64,000 nt of DNA from NCBI RefSeq assembly GCF_003173615.1, contig NZ_QGNA01000002.1:62001-126000 (forward strand), read 5' to 3'. This DNA is from Falsiroseomonas bella. GTDB lineage: Bacteria > Pseudomonadota > Alphaproteobacteria > Acetobacterales > Acetobacteraceae. The stretch's first letter is position 1. Every line of letters starts with the position of its first letter. The notes under the pieces are model-generated. The model saw only the letters and a list, made by a program, of their open reading frames with translations, did no database searches and had not been told where the DNA came from. Below are positions 26,537-35,206 of this stretch, piece by piece. The position numbers were made by a program, and so were the translations under genes.

Positions 26537-27250
26537 TCACACTCCCAGGTGGCGGTGCATCAACTCCGGATCGGCGCGCAGCGCGTCCGGCCGGCCGGAC
26601 CAGACCAGTGAGCCTTTCACCAGGATCTCCGCCCGGTCCACCACGGACAGCACGGCGCCGACGGTCTTGTCCACGACGATGCAGGCCAGCCCGGCCTCGC
26701 GGATCGTGCGGATGGTGCGCCAGATCTCGTCACGCAGCAGCGGTGCCAGGCCTTCCGTCGCCTCGTCCAGGATCAGGAGGCGCGGATTGGTCATCAGCGC
26801 GCGGCCGATCGCGAGCATCTGCTGCTCGCCGCCCGAAAGCTGGTCGCCGCGGTTGCGCGCGCGCTGCGCCAGGCGGGGGAAGGTGGTCAGCACGCGTTCC
26901 AGCGGCCAGGGCGTGCGGCCATCCGCGTCGGGCCGCGCGGCGAGAAGCAGGTTCTCCATCACGCTGAGCGACGCGAACACGCCGCGGCCTTCCGGCACCA
27001 CGGCGATGCCGCGCTGCGCGCGGCGGAAGGTGGCTTCGCGCGTGATGTCCCGCCCGTCCGCCAGCACCTGTCCGGCGCGCGCGGGCAGCTGGCCGAGCAG
27101 GGTGCGGATCAGCGTGGTCTTCCCCATGCCGTTGCGGCCCATGAGCCCGATCGCCTCGCCGGGCCGCACCGCGATGTCCACCCCGCGCAGCACGAGCCCT
27201 TCGCCATACCCCGCCTGCAGGCCGCGCGCTTCGAGGATGGGGGGCGTCAT
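26537..27250 (-). CDS. Branched-chain/aromatic ABC importer ATPase, LivF type
   Basis: A 237-residue ATPase with Walker A GRNGMGKTTL, signature LSGGEQQMLAIGRAL, and Walker B LLILDEATEGLAP. The Liv-type importer family also carries benzoate and other aromatic acids. The ATG overlaps the LivG stop as ATGA. Together with LivG it drives the LivHM channel. Confidence 0.93.
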   Translation of the reverse strand: MTPPILEARGLQAGYGEGLVLRGVDIAVRPGEAIGLMGRNGMGKTTLIRTLLGQLPARAGQVLADGRDITREATFRRAQRGIAVVPEGRGVFASLSVMENLLLAARPDADGRTPWPLERVLTTFPRLAQRARNRGDQLSGGEQQMLAIGRALMTNPRLLILDEATEGLAPLLRDEIWRTIRTIREAGLACIVVDKTVGAVLSVVDRAEILVKGSLVWSGRPDALRADPELMHRHLGV

Positions 27251-27984
27251 GCGTCGGTACCGAGATAGGCTTCGCGCACCGCGTCCGATGCACGGATCGC
27301 AGTCGGCGTGCCCTGTTCCAGCACGCGGCCATCCACCATCACCGTCATCGAATCCGCGACCGCGAAGACGAAATCCATGTCGTGCTCGATCAGCAGCACG
27401 GCATGGTCGCGCGCAAGCTCCTTCAGCAGCGCCGCCACGCGCTCGCCTTCCTCCGGCCCCATGCCGGCCAGCGGCTCGTCCAGCAGCAGCACGCGCGGGT
27501 GGGTGGCCAGCGCCATGGCGATCTCCAGCAGGCGCAGCTCGCCATGGCTGAGCGTGCCGGCGATGCCCTCCCGCTCCAGCCCGACGCGGGCCAGCGCAGC
27601 GCGCGCGGCCTCGATCGGCGCGGCCGCGCGCTTGGCGCGGCGCAGCCAGAGCCCGGGCGCGAAACCCGCGGCCTGCGCGGCCAGCCGCACATTCTCGAAG
27701 ACGCTCATCTCACGCAGCACGTTGGTGCGCTGAAAGCTGCGGCCGATGCCGGCCTGCGCCAGGCGCCAGCTCGGCCAGCCCGTCACGTCCTGCCCGCCCA
27801 GGCGAAAGCGGCCCGAGCTTGGCGGCAGCGTGCCGGAGAGCAGGTTCACCAGCGTGGACTTGCCCGCGCCGTTCGGCCCGATGACGGCGTGCAGTTCGCC
27901 GACCGCGATCGAGAGCGAGACATCGGCCACGGCGGTGAGGCCGCCGAAGCGTCGCGTCAGCGCCTCCGCTTCCAGCGCGCTCAT
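27247..27984 (-). CDS. Branched-chain/aromatic ABC importer ATPase, LivG type
   Basis: A 245-residue ATPase with Walker A GPNGAGKSTLVN, the LivG-specific QRTNVLREMSVFENV after the Q-loop, a degenerate signature LSHGELRLLEIAMAL (SHGE in place of SGGQ, normal for LivG), and Walker B VLLLDEPLAGMGP. The ATG overlaps the LivM stop (ATGA). Partner of LivF. Confidence 0.93.
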   Translation of the reverse strand: MSALEAEALTRRFGGLTAVADVSLSIAVGELHAVIGPNGAGKSTLVNLLSGTLPPSSGRFRLGGQDVTGWPSWRLAQAGIGRSFQRTNVLREMSVFENVRLAAQAAGFAPGLWLRRAKRAAAPIEAARAALARVGLEREGIAGTLSHGELRLLEIAMALATHPRVLLLDEPLAGMGPEEGERVAALLKELARDHAVLLIEHDMDFVFAVADSMTVMVDGRVLEQGTPTAIRASDAVREAYLGTDA

Positions 27985-28931
27985 CGCCCGCCCTCCTTCC
28001 CGCGCGGCAGGAGGCCCGCGAGGCCCTTCGGCAGCAGCAGCACGACGGCCAGGAACACCAGCCCTTCGACCAGGCGCTGCCGTTCGGTGATCAGCGTCGC
28101 GGCCTCGCCAAGGCCGACATAGGCGAAGGCGCCGAGGATCGGGCCGTGCAGCGCGCCGATGCCGCCCAGCAGCACCATCAGCAGCGCCTCCGCGCTGCGG
28201 TGCCAGGAGAGGAATTCGGGGTTCACGAAGGCCTCGGTCATCGCCCACATATGGCCGGATATGCCCGCCAGCGCGCCCGCGATCACGAAGGCAACCAGCT
28301 TGATCCGCCGCGTGTCGTAGCCCAGCGCCTGCATCCGGTCCTCGTTCGCGCGGATGCCGAGCAGCGCATGGCCGAACAGCGTGCGCATCAGCGCGGCCAG
28401 CGCCGCATACATCGCGATCAGCAGGCCGAGATTGACCCAGAGCAGCACCTGCGCGCGCTGCCGGCGCGGCACCTCCCATAGGAGGCCGAAGATCTCGAAG
28501 GCGGGCCGCGTGACGAAGACGCCGTCCTTGCCGCCGCCGAGCGGCGTGTCGTGGAACAGGAAGAACAGCATCTGCCCGAAGGCGAGCGTCACCATCAGGA
28601 AGAAGAAGCCGCGCGTGCGCAGGCTGAGTGCGCCGACCGGCAGCGCGGCCACCCCCGCCAGCAGCGCCGCCGCCGGCAGCGTCAGCCCGATCGAAAGCCC
28701 CGGCGGCAGCAGATAGACGGCATAGGCGCCGACGCCGAAGAAGGCGGCGTGACCCAGGCTCACCATGCCCGCGCCGCCGACCAGCAGCTGCAGGCTCAGC
28801 GCGAACATCGCGGAGACCAGCGCGGTCGAGGCAAGCTGCAGGTGATACGACGACGCCCACCAGGGCATCGAGGCGACCACCGCCGCGCCGAGCAGCAGAA
28901 GCAGCGTTCCGGTGCGGCCCGCGACGAGCAT
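27981..28931 (-). CDS. Branched-chain/aromatic ABC importer permease, LivM type
   Basis: A 316-residue inner-membrane permease with about nine hydrophobic helices. The LivM signature GGAGMVSLGHAAFFGVGAY is present near residue 52, and the ATPase-contact region LLGIRANEDRMQALGYD near 190. It follows the LivH gene by 12 bases. The chain is short by Escherichia coli standards but normal for alphaproteobacterial aromatic importers. Confidence 0.93.
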   Translation of the reverse strand: MLVAGRTGTLLLLLGAAVVASMPWWASSYHLQLASTALVSAMFALSLQLLVGGAGMVSLGHAAFFGVGAYAVYLLPPGLSIGLTLPAAALLAGVAALPVGALSLRTRGFFFLMVTLAFGQMLFFLFHDTPLGGGKDGVFVTRPAFEIFGLLWEVPRRQRAQVLLWVNLGLLIAMYAALAALMRTLFGHALLGIRANEDRMQALGYDTRRIKLVAFVIAGALAGISGHMWAMTEAFVNPEFLSWHRSAEALLMVLLGGIGALHGPILGAFAYVGLGEAATLITERQRLVEGLVFLAVVLLLPKGLAGLLPRGKEGGR

Positions 28932-28943
28932 CTCAGCGGCCCC

Positions 28944-29813
28944 TCATCGCCCGGGGGCGAACAGGCCCGAGGGCCGCCAGAGCAGCACGCCGGCCATCAG
29001 CAGATAGACCACGAGCCCCGCGATCTCCGGCAGATACGCCTTGCCCAGCGTGTCCACCAGCCCGATCAGCAGCGCCGCCCAGAAGGCGCCGGCGATCGAG
29101 CCCACGCCGCCCACCACGACGACGACGAAGCAGATGATCAGAAAACTCTCGCCCATGTTCGGATAGACGCTCTGCAGCGGCGCGGCCAGCGCGCCCGCGA
29201 GCATGGCGAGCGCTGTCCCGACGGCGAAGACCAGCAGGTGGATGCGCCGCGCATCGAGGCCGAGCAGGTCCACCATCTCCGGCTTCTCCGCCGCGGCCCG
29301 CACCGCGGAGCCGATGCGCGTGCGCTCGATGCCGAGGAACATCAGCAGGGCGACGAACAGGCACACCACCAGTACCGCCAGCCTGTAGGCCGAATAGGCG
29401 AACTCCGCAGTGACGGGCACGGAGAAGTCCAGGATCGCCGGCACCGGCACGGCGTGGAAGTCGTTGCCGAGCATGGCGGAGCGCGCTTCCTCGAATAGCA
29501 GGATCAGCGCGAAGGTCAGCAGCACCTGGTCGAGATGCTCGCGCTTGTAGAAGCGGCGGAACAGCCCCGCTTCCAGCGCCGCGCCCATGGCCAGCCCGCC
29601 GAGCACCGCGAGCGGCAGCGCCAGCCAGAGCGCGCCCGTCAGGCTCGCGATGACATAGGCAAGATAGGCGCCGATCATGAACATCGACCCATGCGCGAGG
29701 TTGATCACGCCCATCACGCCGAAGATCAGCGTGAGCCCGCTGCTGATCAGGAACAGCAGCAACCCATACTGCAGGCCGTTCAGGACCTGCGCGAAAAGGC
29801 CTGACAGATCCAA
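28944..29813 (-). CDS. Branched-chain/aromatic ABC importer permease, LivH type
   Basis: A 289-residue permease with eight or so membrane helices and LivH signatures GVMGVINLAHGSMFMIGAY and VVVGGVGSIAGAFW. The start is a TTG at 29813, preceded by AAAGGAT; no ATG or GTG lies closer. TTG may hold its synthesis below that of the binding protein, as do the two hairpins in the 145-base gap before it. Confidence 0.9.
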   Translation of the reverse strand: MDLSGLFAQVLNGLQYGLLLFLISSGLTLIFGVMGVINLAHGSMFMIGAYLAYVIASLTGALWLALPLAVLGGLAMGAALEAGLFRRFYKREHLDQVLLTFALILLFEEARSAMLGNDFHAVPVPAILDFSVPVTAEFAYSAYRLAVLVVCLFVALLMFLGIERTRIGSAVRAAAEKPEMVDLLGLDARRIHLLVFAVGTALAMLAGALAAPLQSVYPNMGESFLIICFVVVVVGGVGSIAGAFWAALLIGLVDTLGKAYLPEIAGLVVYLLMAGVLLWRPSGLFAPGR

Positions 29814-29863
29814 GCGCGCCAGATCCTTTGCTGGTGCCCTGGCAGCCGCAGCCCCCCGGTGCC

Positions 29864-29886
29864 CTGCCGCAGCTTTGCTGCGGCAG
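29864..29886 (-). terminator. Perfect 10-base stem-loop between binding protein and LivH genes
   Basis: CTGCCGCAGC and GCTGCGGCAG pair around a TTT loop. No T-run follows on the minus strand, so it is more likely an attenuating or mRNA-stabilising hairpin than a full terminator. It allows more binding protein than permease to be made from one operon. Confidence 0.5.
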
Positions 29887-29925
29887 TCGGAGCCGTAGCA
29901 TCCAGGAAGACAGCCAAACCGGGGT

Positions 29926-29956
29926 CCCCGCGGCGTCGCGCAGCGACGTCGTGGGG
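29926..29956 (-). terminator. Stem-loop directly after the binding-protein stop
   Basis: A 14-base stem with two G-U pairs and a GCA loop begins 3 bases after the stop at 29959. Together with the hairpin at 29864-29886 it forms a double barrier between the binding protein and its permeases. No T-run is present. Confidence 0.5.
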
Positions 29957-29958
29957 AA

Positions 29959-31155
29959 TTACGTCATGCGGCAGCCGGTGCCGGGATCGGCCAGCGCTTC
30001 CGCAGCGACGCCGATCACCCGGTTCTCCCCGCCGCGCGCCTCGCGCAGGTAGATGTTCTGCACCGGGTTGTGGCTGGGCGAGAGCGTGAAGGCGCCGCGC
30101 GGGCTGTCGATGCGCGCGCTGCGGATGCCGCGGGCGAAGGCGGCCTCCGCGGTCGGGTCGCCACGCGTCGCCTCGAGGCCCGCGGCCAGCATCTGCGCCG
30201 CGTCGTAGCCCTGCACGGCATAGACATCGGCGTCGCGGTTGGTCCTCTGCTTGAAGGCGGCGCGGAAGGCGGTGTTCTTCGGGTTGTCGAGGCCGTCGCC
30301 GTAATGCAGCGCGGTGCGGACGCCCTCGGCCGCGGCACCCTGCGGGCCGAGCACGCCTTCGGTCAGGAAGCCCGAGCCGGTGAGCGGAATGCGGTCCTTC
30401 AGCCCGGCCGCCGCGTATTCGCGCACGAACTGCACCGCGCCGCCGCCTGCGAAGAAGCTGCCGACCGCATCCACGTTGAGACCGGGGATCTGTGCGAGCA
30501 GCGGCTGGAAGTTCGTTTCCGGGAAGGGAAGCTTCAGCTCGCGGACAAGTTCGCCTCCGCCGGCCTTCAGGCCATCGGCGAAGCCCTGCCCGGATTCCGC
30601 GCCGGCCGCATAGTCCCAGGTGACCCAGCAGGCGCGCTTCACGCCCGACTTCGCCAGCGCCAGGCCCATGCCATAGGCCGGCTGCCAGTTGCTGAAGGAG
30701 GAACGGAACACGGTCGGCGAGCACAGCTCGCGCGTCGCCGCGACGTTGCCGGCGTTGGGGATGATCAGCGGCACGCCGCGTTCGCGGCTGGCCTGCACCA
30801 GCGCCATCACCACGCCGGAATGCACCGTGCCGATCATCACCTCGGCGCGGTCGCGTCCGACCAGGCGGTTGACGTTCTGCACCGCGTTGGCCGGGTTGCT
30901 CTCGTCATCGAGCCGGATGAGCTGCGGCGTGCGGCCGCCGATGCGCCCACCTTTCTCCGCGATATAGAGCTCGACGGCCGCGGCGATGTTCTCGCCGAGT
31001 GCGGCGAAGGTGCCCGAGAAAGGCAGCATCAAGCCGATGCGTAGCGGCGCGCCTTGTGCGACGGCGGGGCGGGCAAGCCCGCCTGCCGCGGCTGCCGCGG
31101 CGAGCGCACCGAAGCTTCGGCGGGACAACGGCATGGAGCCAGCGGGCATGGACAT
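29959..31155 (-). CDS. ABC importer substrate-binding protein, Liv/aromatic acid type
   Basis: A 398-residue periplasmic type I binding protein (Leu/Ile/Val-binding fold), probably for benzoate or a related aromatic acid by context. A twin-arginine signal ([19 protein letters not shown], cleavage near AVAQG) precedes LRIGLMLPFSGTFAALGEN. The ATG at 31149 sits 9 bases from GGGAGG and may be the true start; ATG 31155 is only three bases from it. It leads the leftward importer-catabolic operon, downstream of the TGCA inverted repeat. Confidence 0.9.
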   Translation of the reverse strand: MSMPAGSMPLSRRSFGALAAAAAAGGLARPAVAQGAPLRIGLMLPFSGTFAALGENIAAAVELYIAEKGGRIGGRTPQLIRLDDESNPANAVQNVNRLVGRDRAEVMIGTVHSGVVMALVQASRERGVPLIIPNAGNVAATRELCSPTVFRSSFSNWQPAYGMGLALAKSGVKRACWVTWDYAAGAESGQGFADGLKAGGGELVRELKLPFPETNFQPLLAQIPGLNVDAVGSFFAGGGAVQFVREYAAAGLKDRIPLTGSGFLTEGVLGPQGAAAEGVRTALHYGDGLDNPKNTAFRAAFKQRTNRDADVYAVQGYDAAQMLAAGLEATRGDPTAEAAFARGIRSARIDSPRGAFTLSPSHNPVQNIYLREARGGENRVIGVAAEALADPGTGCRMT

Positions 31156-31203
31156 GAACCTCCCTTCTTCTGTCCGGGCAGAACACGCCAGGACAGGCTT
31201 CCT

Positions 31204-31271
31204 TGCAAGTCAGGATGAATGAGCCGGGAGGGACTGGCAAGATCATGCATGTGCGTGCAGGATCTTGCCAG
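31204..31271. promoter_or_regulatory. Inverted repeat with TGCA elements before the importer operon
   Basis: CTGGCAAGATC (31234-31244) and GATCTTGCCAG (31261-31271) are perfect 11-base inverted arms 16 bases apart; the spacer holds two TGCA (31246-31249, 31256-31259) and a third lies at 31204-31207. TGCA is shared with the boxC promoter region and fits BoxR control of the whole cluster. A hairpin terminator for the esterase gene is the alternative, but no T-run follows. Confidence 0.5.
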
Positions 31272-31291
31272 CTTCCTGTGCGCCTGGGCCT

Positions 31292-32167
31292 TCAGGCGGC
31301 TGAGCCGCGCGACGTCGCCTGCCTCAGGAAGCGCAGCGTCGCCCGCAAGGTGTCGCGCTCCGCCCAGCCCCAGCGCAGCGCCGGCGCGCTCATCGCCACC
31401 ATCGGTGCGACATGGCCGGCGCCCGGGACCCTGTGCAGCCGCGCCGTGCCGCCGGCCTGTTGCAATGCCTTCGCCAGTTCTTCGCTATGGAAGGGGCCGA
31501 CCACGGTGTCCGCGGTGCCGTGGATCAGCAGGTGCGGCGGCGCGCCGCGCAGCGTGGCGGCGTCCGGCACCGCCGCGATGCGACCGCCTGGCGCGCGCGC
31601 GAAGATGCTGCGGATCGGCTCGTCCGTGGGCTGCCATGCGATCGGCGCCGAGACGAGCACCGCGCCCGCGAGCGCGGCGCGGCCGCCGGCCAATCCCGCG
31701 GCGTCGAGCCAGCGCGGATCGAGCGCCAGCGCGGCCGCGATGAAGCCGCCGGCCGAATGCCCCATCACGAAGAGCGGCCCGCGCGGCGCCTGCGGCGCGC
31801 CGCGCAGCCAGGCCAGCGCCGCGGCGCCGTCCTCGATGAAGTCGGGCCAGCGCGCCGTCGGCCACAGCCGGTAGTCGGGCAGCGCGACCGCGATGCCCTC
31901 CGCCGCGAAGGCACGTGCGAGGAAGGCATAGTCCCCGCGCGAGCCGGTCTGCCAGGAGCCGCCATGGAAGAACACCAGCAGCGGCGTCGCAGCGTCCGCG
32001 CCCTTCGGCAGGGTCAGGTCCAGCAGCCGCCGCGGCCCCTGGCCGTAGCGCAGGCCGCGCAACTCCTCCGCCCCGGCACGCGGCGTCATCAGCCCGGCCA
32101 GGCGCATCGGCGCGCCGCTGGCCAGCAGGCGTGGCAGCAGGCCGCCGGGCAGCAGCCTGCGCAGCAT
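31292..32167 (-). CDS. Alpha/beta hydrolase (esterase/BD-FAE-like)
   Basis: A 291-residue serine hydrolase with the oxyanion motif HGGSW, nucleophile elbow GHSAGG, Asp in HGTADTVVGP, and His in GAGHVAP: the hormone-sensitive-lipase/kynurenine-formamidase-like pattern. The start at 32167 overlaps the PPK2 stop (TGATG). No clear signal peptide; the N-terminus LRRLLPGGLLPRLLASG is basic and hydrophobic. Given the tryptophan dioxygenase gene 31 kb away, a formamidase role is possible but not supported by linkage. Confidence 0.83.
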   Translation of the reverse strand: MLRRLLPGGLLPRLLASGAPMRLAGLMTPRAGAEELRGLRYGQGPRRLLDLTLPKGADAATPLLVFFHGGSWQTGSRGDYAFLARAFAAEGIAVALPDYRLWPTARWPDFIEDGAAALAWLRGAPQAPRGPLFVMGHSAGGFIAAALALDPRWLDAAGLAGGRAALAGAVLVSAPIAWQPTDEPIRSIFARAPGGRIAAVPDAATLRGAPPHLLIHGTADTVVGPFHSEELAKALQQAGGTARLHRVPGAGHVAPMVAMSAPALRWGWAERDTLRATLRFLRQATSRGSAA

Positions 32168-33048
32168 CAGCCCGTCAGCGCCTCGCGCGCCTGCGTCAGC
32201 GCCTCGCGCTGCTTCGCGGCGACCTTCGGGTAGTGCAGCCCGAGACCTTCCAGCGCGCGCGCGATCGCGGCGACGACCACCAGGCGCGTGTACCATTTGC
32301 GGTCCGCCGGAACCACGTACCAGGGCGCATGCGGCGCAGCGGTTGCGCGGATGGCCGCCTGGTAGGCCTTCATGTAGTCGTCCCAGTGGTCGCGCTCCGC
32401 CACGTCGCTGGCGCTGAACTTCCAGTGCTTCTCCGGCTCTTCGATGCGGGCGAGGAAGCGCTTGCGCTGCTCCTCCGGGCTGACATGCAGGAAGAACTTC
32501 AGCACCACCACGCCCTGCCGCGCCAGGTAGCGCTCATAGGCGGCGATGTCCTCCAGCCGCTCGTCGAAGATGCGCTTCGTCACCAGGCGCGGCGGCAGCT
32601 TCTGGTTCTCCAGGATCGCGGGATGCACCCGCACCACCAGCACCTCCTCGTACCAGGATCGGTTGTGGATGCCGATCTGGCCGCGCTGCGGCAGCCATTG
32701 CTGGTGGCGCCACAGGAAATCGTGGTCGAGGTCCAGCGAGGTCGGCGCCTTGAAGCTCGCCACATGGCAGCCCTGCGGGTTGACGCCGGAGAAGACATGC
32801 TTGATCGCGCTGTCCTTGCCCGCCGCGTCCATCGCCTGGAAGATGCAGAGGACGGACCAGCGGTCCTGCGCGTAGAGCATGTCCTGTTGCTCGGCCAGGT
32901 ACTCCACGCCGCGCTGCAGCAGGTCCGGCGCGCCGTCCTTCTCGAGGTCGAGGCCGCCGTCGTCGTCCGGGCTGTGGTCACGCAGGCGAAAGCCCTTGCC
33001 CGCCTCCACGCGATAGCGCGCCAGAAGCTTCTCGACCTTCCTGTCCAT
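32167..33048 (-). CDS. Polyphosphate kinase 2 family protein
   Basis: A 293-residue PPK2 that moves phosphate between polyphosphate and nucleotides. Walker A AMDAAGKDSAIKH, the segment NRSWYEEVLVVRVHP and the lid helix SPEEQRKRFLARI define the family. The length suggests a class I single-domain PPK2 (nucleoside diphosphate phosphorylation). ATG 33048 is preceded by GAGAGGCGG. It overlaps the esterase gene, and follows the MFS stop by 10 bases. Confidence 0.93.
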   Translation of the reverse strand: MDRKVEKLLARYRVEAGKGFRLRDHSPDDDGGLDLEKDGAPDLLQRGVEYLAEQQDMLYAQDRWSVLCIFQAMDAAGKDSAIKHVFSGVNPQGCHVASFKAPTSLDLDHDFLWRHQQWLPQRGQIGIHNRSWYEEVLVVRVHPAILENQKLPPRLVTKRIFDERLEDIAAYERYLARQGVVVLKFFLHVSPEEQRKRFLARIEEPEKHWKFSASDVAERDHWDDYMKAYQAAIRATAAPHAPWYVVPADRKWYTRLVVVAAIARALEGLGLHYPKVAAKQREALTQAREALTG

Positions 33049-33058
33049 CCGCCTCTCC

Positions 33059-34285
33059 CTATCGGCCTCGTTCCGGGCGCAGCATCCAGGCGATGGAGGC
33101 AAGCTGCAAGGCCAGCGTGAGCGCGAGCGACCAGCCATAGCCCTGCGAGGCCCAACCACCCGACGCCGTGCGCGGCCAGAGGTCGAGGATCCAGCCCGTG
33201 ACGTTCTGCAGGAAGAAGACCAGCACCAGCATCGCGACGTTGATCGCGGTGGCGACGCGCCCGGCGAGCTCCGCGCCGAAGCGCTGCCCAACCGCCGCGT
33301 AGCCCGCCGGTCCGCCGGCGCCGCAGAAGGCGAAGACGAACCACAGGACACCGAGCAGGATGGGATGCGTCGAGGGCAGCGCGATCAGCAGTGCCTGCAC
33401 CACCGCCATCACCACGATGGCAAGCACCGGCATGGCCATCGGCGACCAGCCGCGCCGCTGCAGCCGCGACGCCGCCTGGCCCAGCCCCGCGCTGCCGAGC
33501 ATCAGGCCGAGCGCGTAGACCAGCAGCAGCGTCGCGCGGCCCTGCTCGTCCAGCCCCGCCACGTCGCGCAGCCAGGGCCCGGCCCAGAGGCCCTGGTAGG
33601 TGAAGTTCATCGCCGAGAGCAGCGCGATGGCCGGCGCCAGCCGCAGGAAGGCCGGATGGGCGAAGATGCGCCCGAACTCCCGCGTCTCGAGCACGAGGCT
33701 GCGCCGCGGTGGCGCAGGACCGGGTCCGCGATCCGGTACCGAAAGAAAAATCCAGGCCGAGGCCGCCATCGCCATCGCGCCCAGCAGCAGGAACACGCCG
33801 CGCCAGCCCAGCAGCGGCACCAGCATCTGCGCCGGCAGCGTCGCCGCCAGGCTGCCCATGGCGCCGACGAAGACGCCGAGGCCGGTGAGGCCCGCCACGC
33901 GTTCCTTCGGATACCATTGCGTGTTGACCTTCAGCATCGCGATCAGCCCGGCCGATATGCCGAGACCGGTCACCACGCGCCCGATCGCCAGCGTCATCGG
34001 CCCACCGGCGAGCGCGCAGATCAGGAAGCCGGAGGCGGCGACCAGCGCCAGCACGCTCTGCACGCGCCGCGCGCCCCAGAGGTCGATCGCCAACCCAACC
34101 GGCAGCTGCGCCACGGCATAGGCGGCGAAGAACATCGCCGCGAGCAGCCCGAGCTCGCTGGCGGAAAGCGCGAACTCCACCGCCAGCAGCGGGCCGATCG
34201 TGGCGATCAGCGTGCGGGAGGCCTGGTTGACGAAGTTCAGCCCCGCCAGCGGCAGGGTGAGGCGGGCGAAGCTCGGCGGCGTCAC
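33059..34285 (-). CDS. MFS transporter
   Basis: A 408-residue carrier with about 12 hydrophobic helices and the MFS loop-2/3 motif DLWGARRVQ. The GTG start overlaps the upstream nuclease/phosphatase stop as GTGA. The substrate is unknown; the sequence resembles nitrate/oxalate- or drug-type MFS members only generally. It is flanked by, and co-transcribed with, an exported EEP-family protein and PPK2, which suggests phosphate- or phosphoester-related work, but weakly. Confidence 0.85.
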   Translation of the reverse strand: MTPPSFARLTLPLAGLNFVNQASRTLIATIGPLLAVEFALSASELGLLAAMFFAAYAVAQLPVGLAIDLWGARRVQSVLALVAASGFLICALAGGPMTLAIGRVVTGLGISAGLIAMLKVNTQWYPKERVAGLTGLGVFVGAMGSLAATLPAQMLVPLLGWRGVFLLLGAMAMAASAWIFLSVPDRGPGPAPPRRSLVLETREFGRIFAHPAFLRLAPAIALLSAMNFTYQGLWAGPWLRDVAGLDEQGRATLLLVYALGLMLGSAGLGQAASRLQRRGWSPMAMPVLAIVVMAVVQALLIALPSTHPILLGVLWFVFAFCGAGGPAGYAAVGQRFGAELAGRVATAINVAMLVLVFFLQNVTGWILDLWPRTASGGWASQGYGWSLALTLALQLASIAWMLRPERGR

Positions 34286-35151
34286 GGCAGCCGCAGCCGC
34301 ACGCTCACCGGGCAATGGTCGGACAGGCGCTGGCGGAAGCTGCGGTCGCGCTCGGCATAGGCCATCACGGCCATGCTGTTCGGCACGACGGCGTCGCGCG
34401 CCGGCCCGCCGAGCAGGATGTGGTCGATGAAGGGGCGCCCGCCGCGCGAATCCGCCCAGCAGGGCGTGGAGAAGCCCTCGGTCGGGCGAAGCAGCGGCGC
34501 GGGTTCGGTGACGATGCGGATGAAATCGTCGTTGCGGCCGATCACGCGGTTGAAGTCGCCGAGGATGGCGAAGGCGACGCCCTCCCGCTGCCGCGCCTCT
34601 GCCCAGCGCGCCAGGATGCGCGCCTGCCGCGCCAGTCCCTCGCAATCGCGCGAGGGGTTGGCCTGCAAGGGCTCGTCACGGCAGCCGGCGTCGAGATGCA
34701 CCGACAGCAGGCGCAGCCGCCAGCCTTCGCCCTCCACCGTGATGTCGGCGCCACGGCGCAGGCTGCGTCGTGCGCCGGCCCGGATGTCGAGCTCCGCGAG
34801 GTCCGGGTGGCGCGTCATGCGCAGCGTGCGCCGCACGGCGAAGCCGGGGCGTTGCGTGTCGGATTCGCTGGTCAGGTGGATCGCGTAGGTCGCCGGGTCG
34901 AAGACCCGCTCGGCTGCCGCGGTGCCGTCGATCTCCTGCAGCGCGACGATGTCGGCGTTCAGCCGCGTGGCATAGCCGCGCAGCAGCCGGATGTCCTCGG
35001 TCGAGCGCGGCCGGATCTCGCGCGGCAGGTCGGGATGGCCCTCGGGCTTCAGGGTGAGCCAGGCGATGTTCCAGGTGGCGAGCTTGACCTCCTGCGTCGC
35101 CCAGGCGGGCGCGGCGAGCAGGAGCAGCAGGACGAGGAGGAAACGACGCAT
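34282..35151 (-). CDS. Endonuclease/exonuclease/phosphatase-family protein, exported
   Basis: A 289-residue EEP-superfamily metal-dependent hydrolase. A signal peptide (MRRFLLVLLLLLAAPAWA) makes it periplasmic or secreted. The ATWNIAWL, LQEIDG, LGDFNRVIG and LSDHCPV motifs carry the Asn, Glu, Asp and His of the catalytic site. It may cleave nucleic acids or phosphoesters outside the cytoplasm. ATG 35151 is chosen because it yields the signal peptide; the ribosome site is weak. Confidence 0.87.
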   Translation of the reverse strand: MRRFLLVLLLLLAAPAWATQEVKLATWNIAWLTLKPEGHPDLPREIRPRSTEDIRLLRGYATRLNADIVALQEIDGTAAAERVFDPATYAIHLTSESDTQRPGFAVRRTLRMTRHPDLAELDIRAGARRSLRRGADITVEGEGWRLRLLSVHLDAGCRDEPLQANPSRDCEGLARQARILARWAEARQREGVAFAILGDFNRVIGRNDDFIRIVTEPAPLLRPTEGFSTPCWADSRGGRPFIDHILLGGPARDAVVPNSMAVMAYAERDRSFRQRLSDHCPVSVRLRLP

Positions 35152-35206
35152 GGTCGGGAGCCTAGCAGCAAGGCGCCCCTTCGTCCCGCCCCCCCGGCAC
35201 CGCGGG

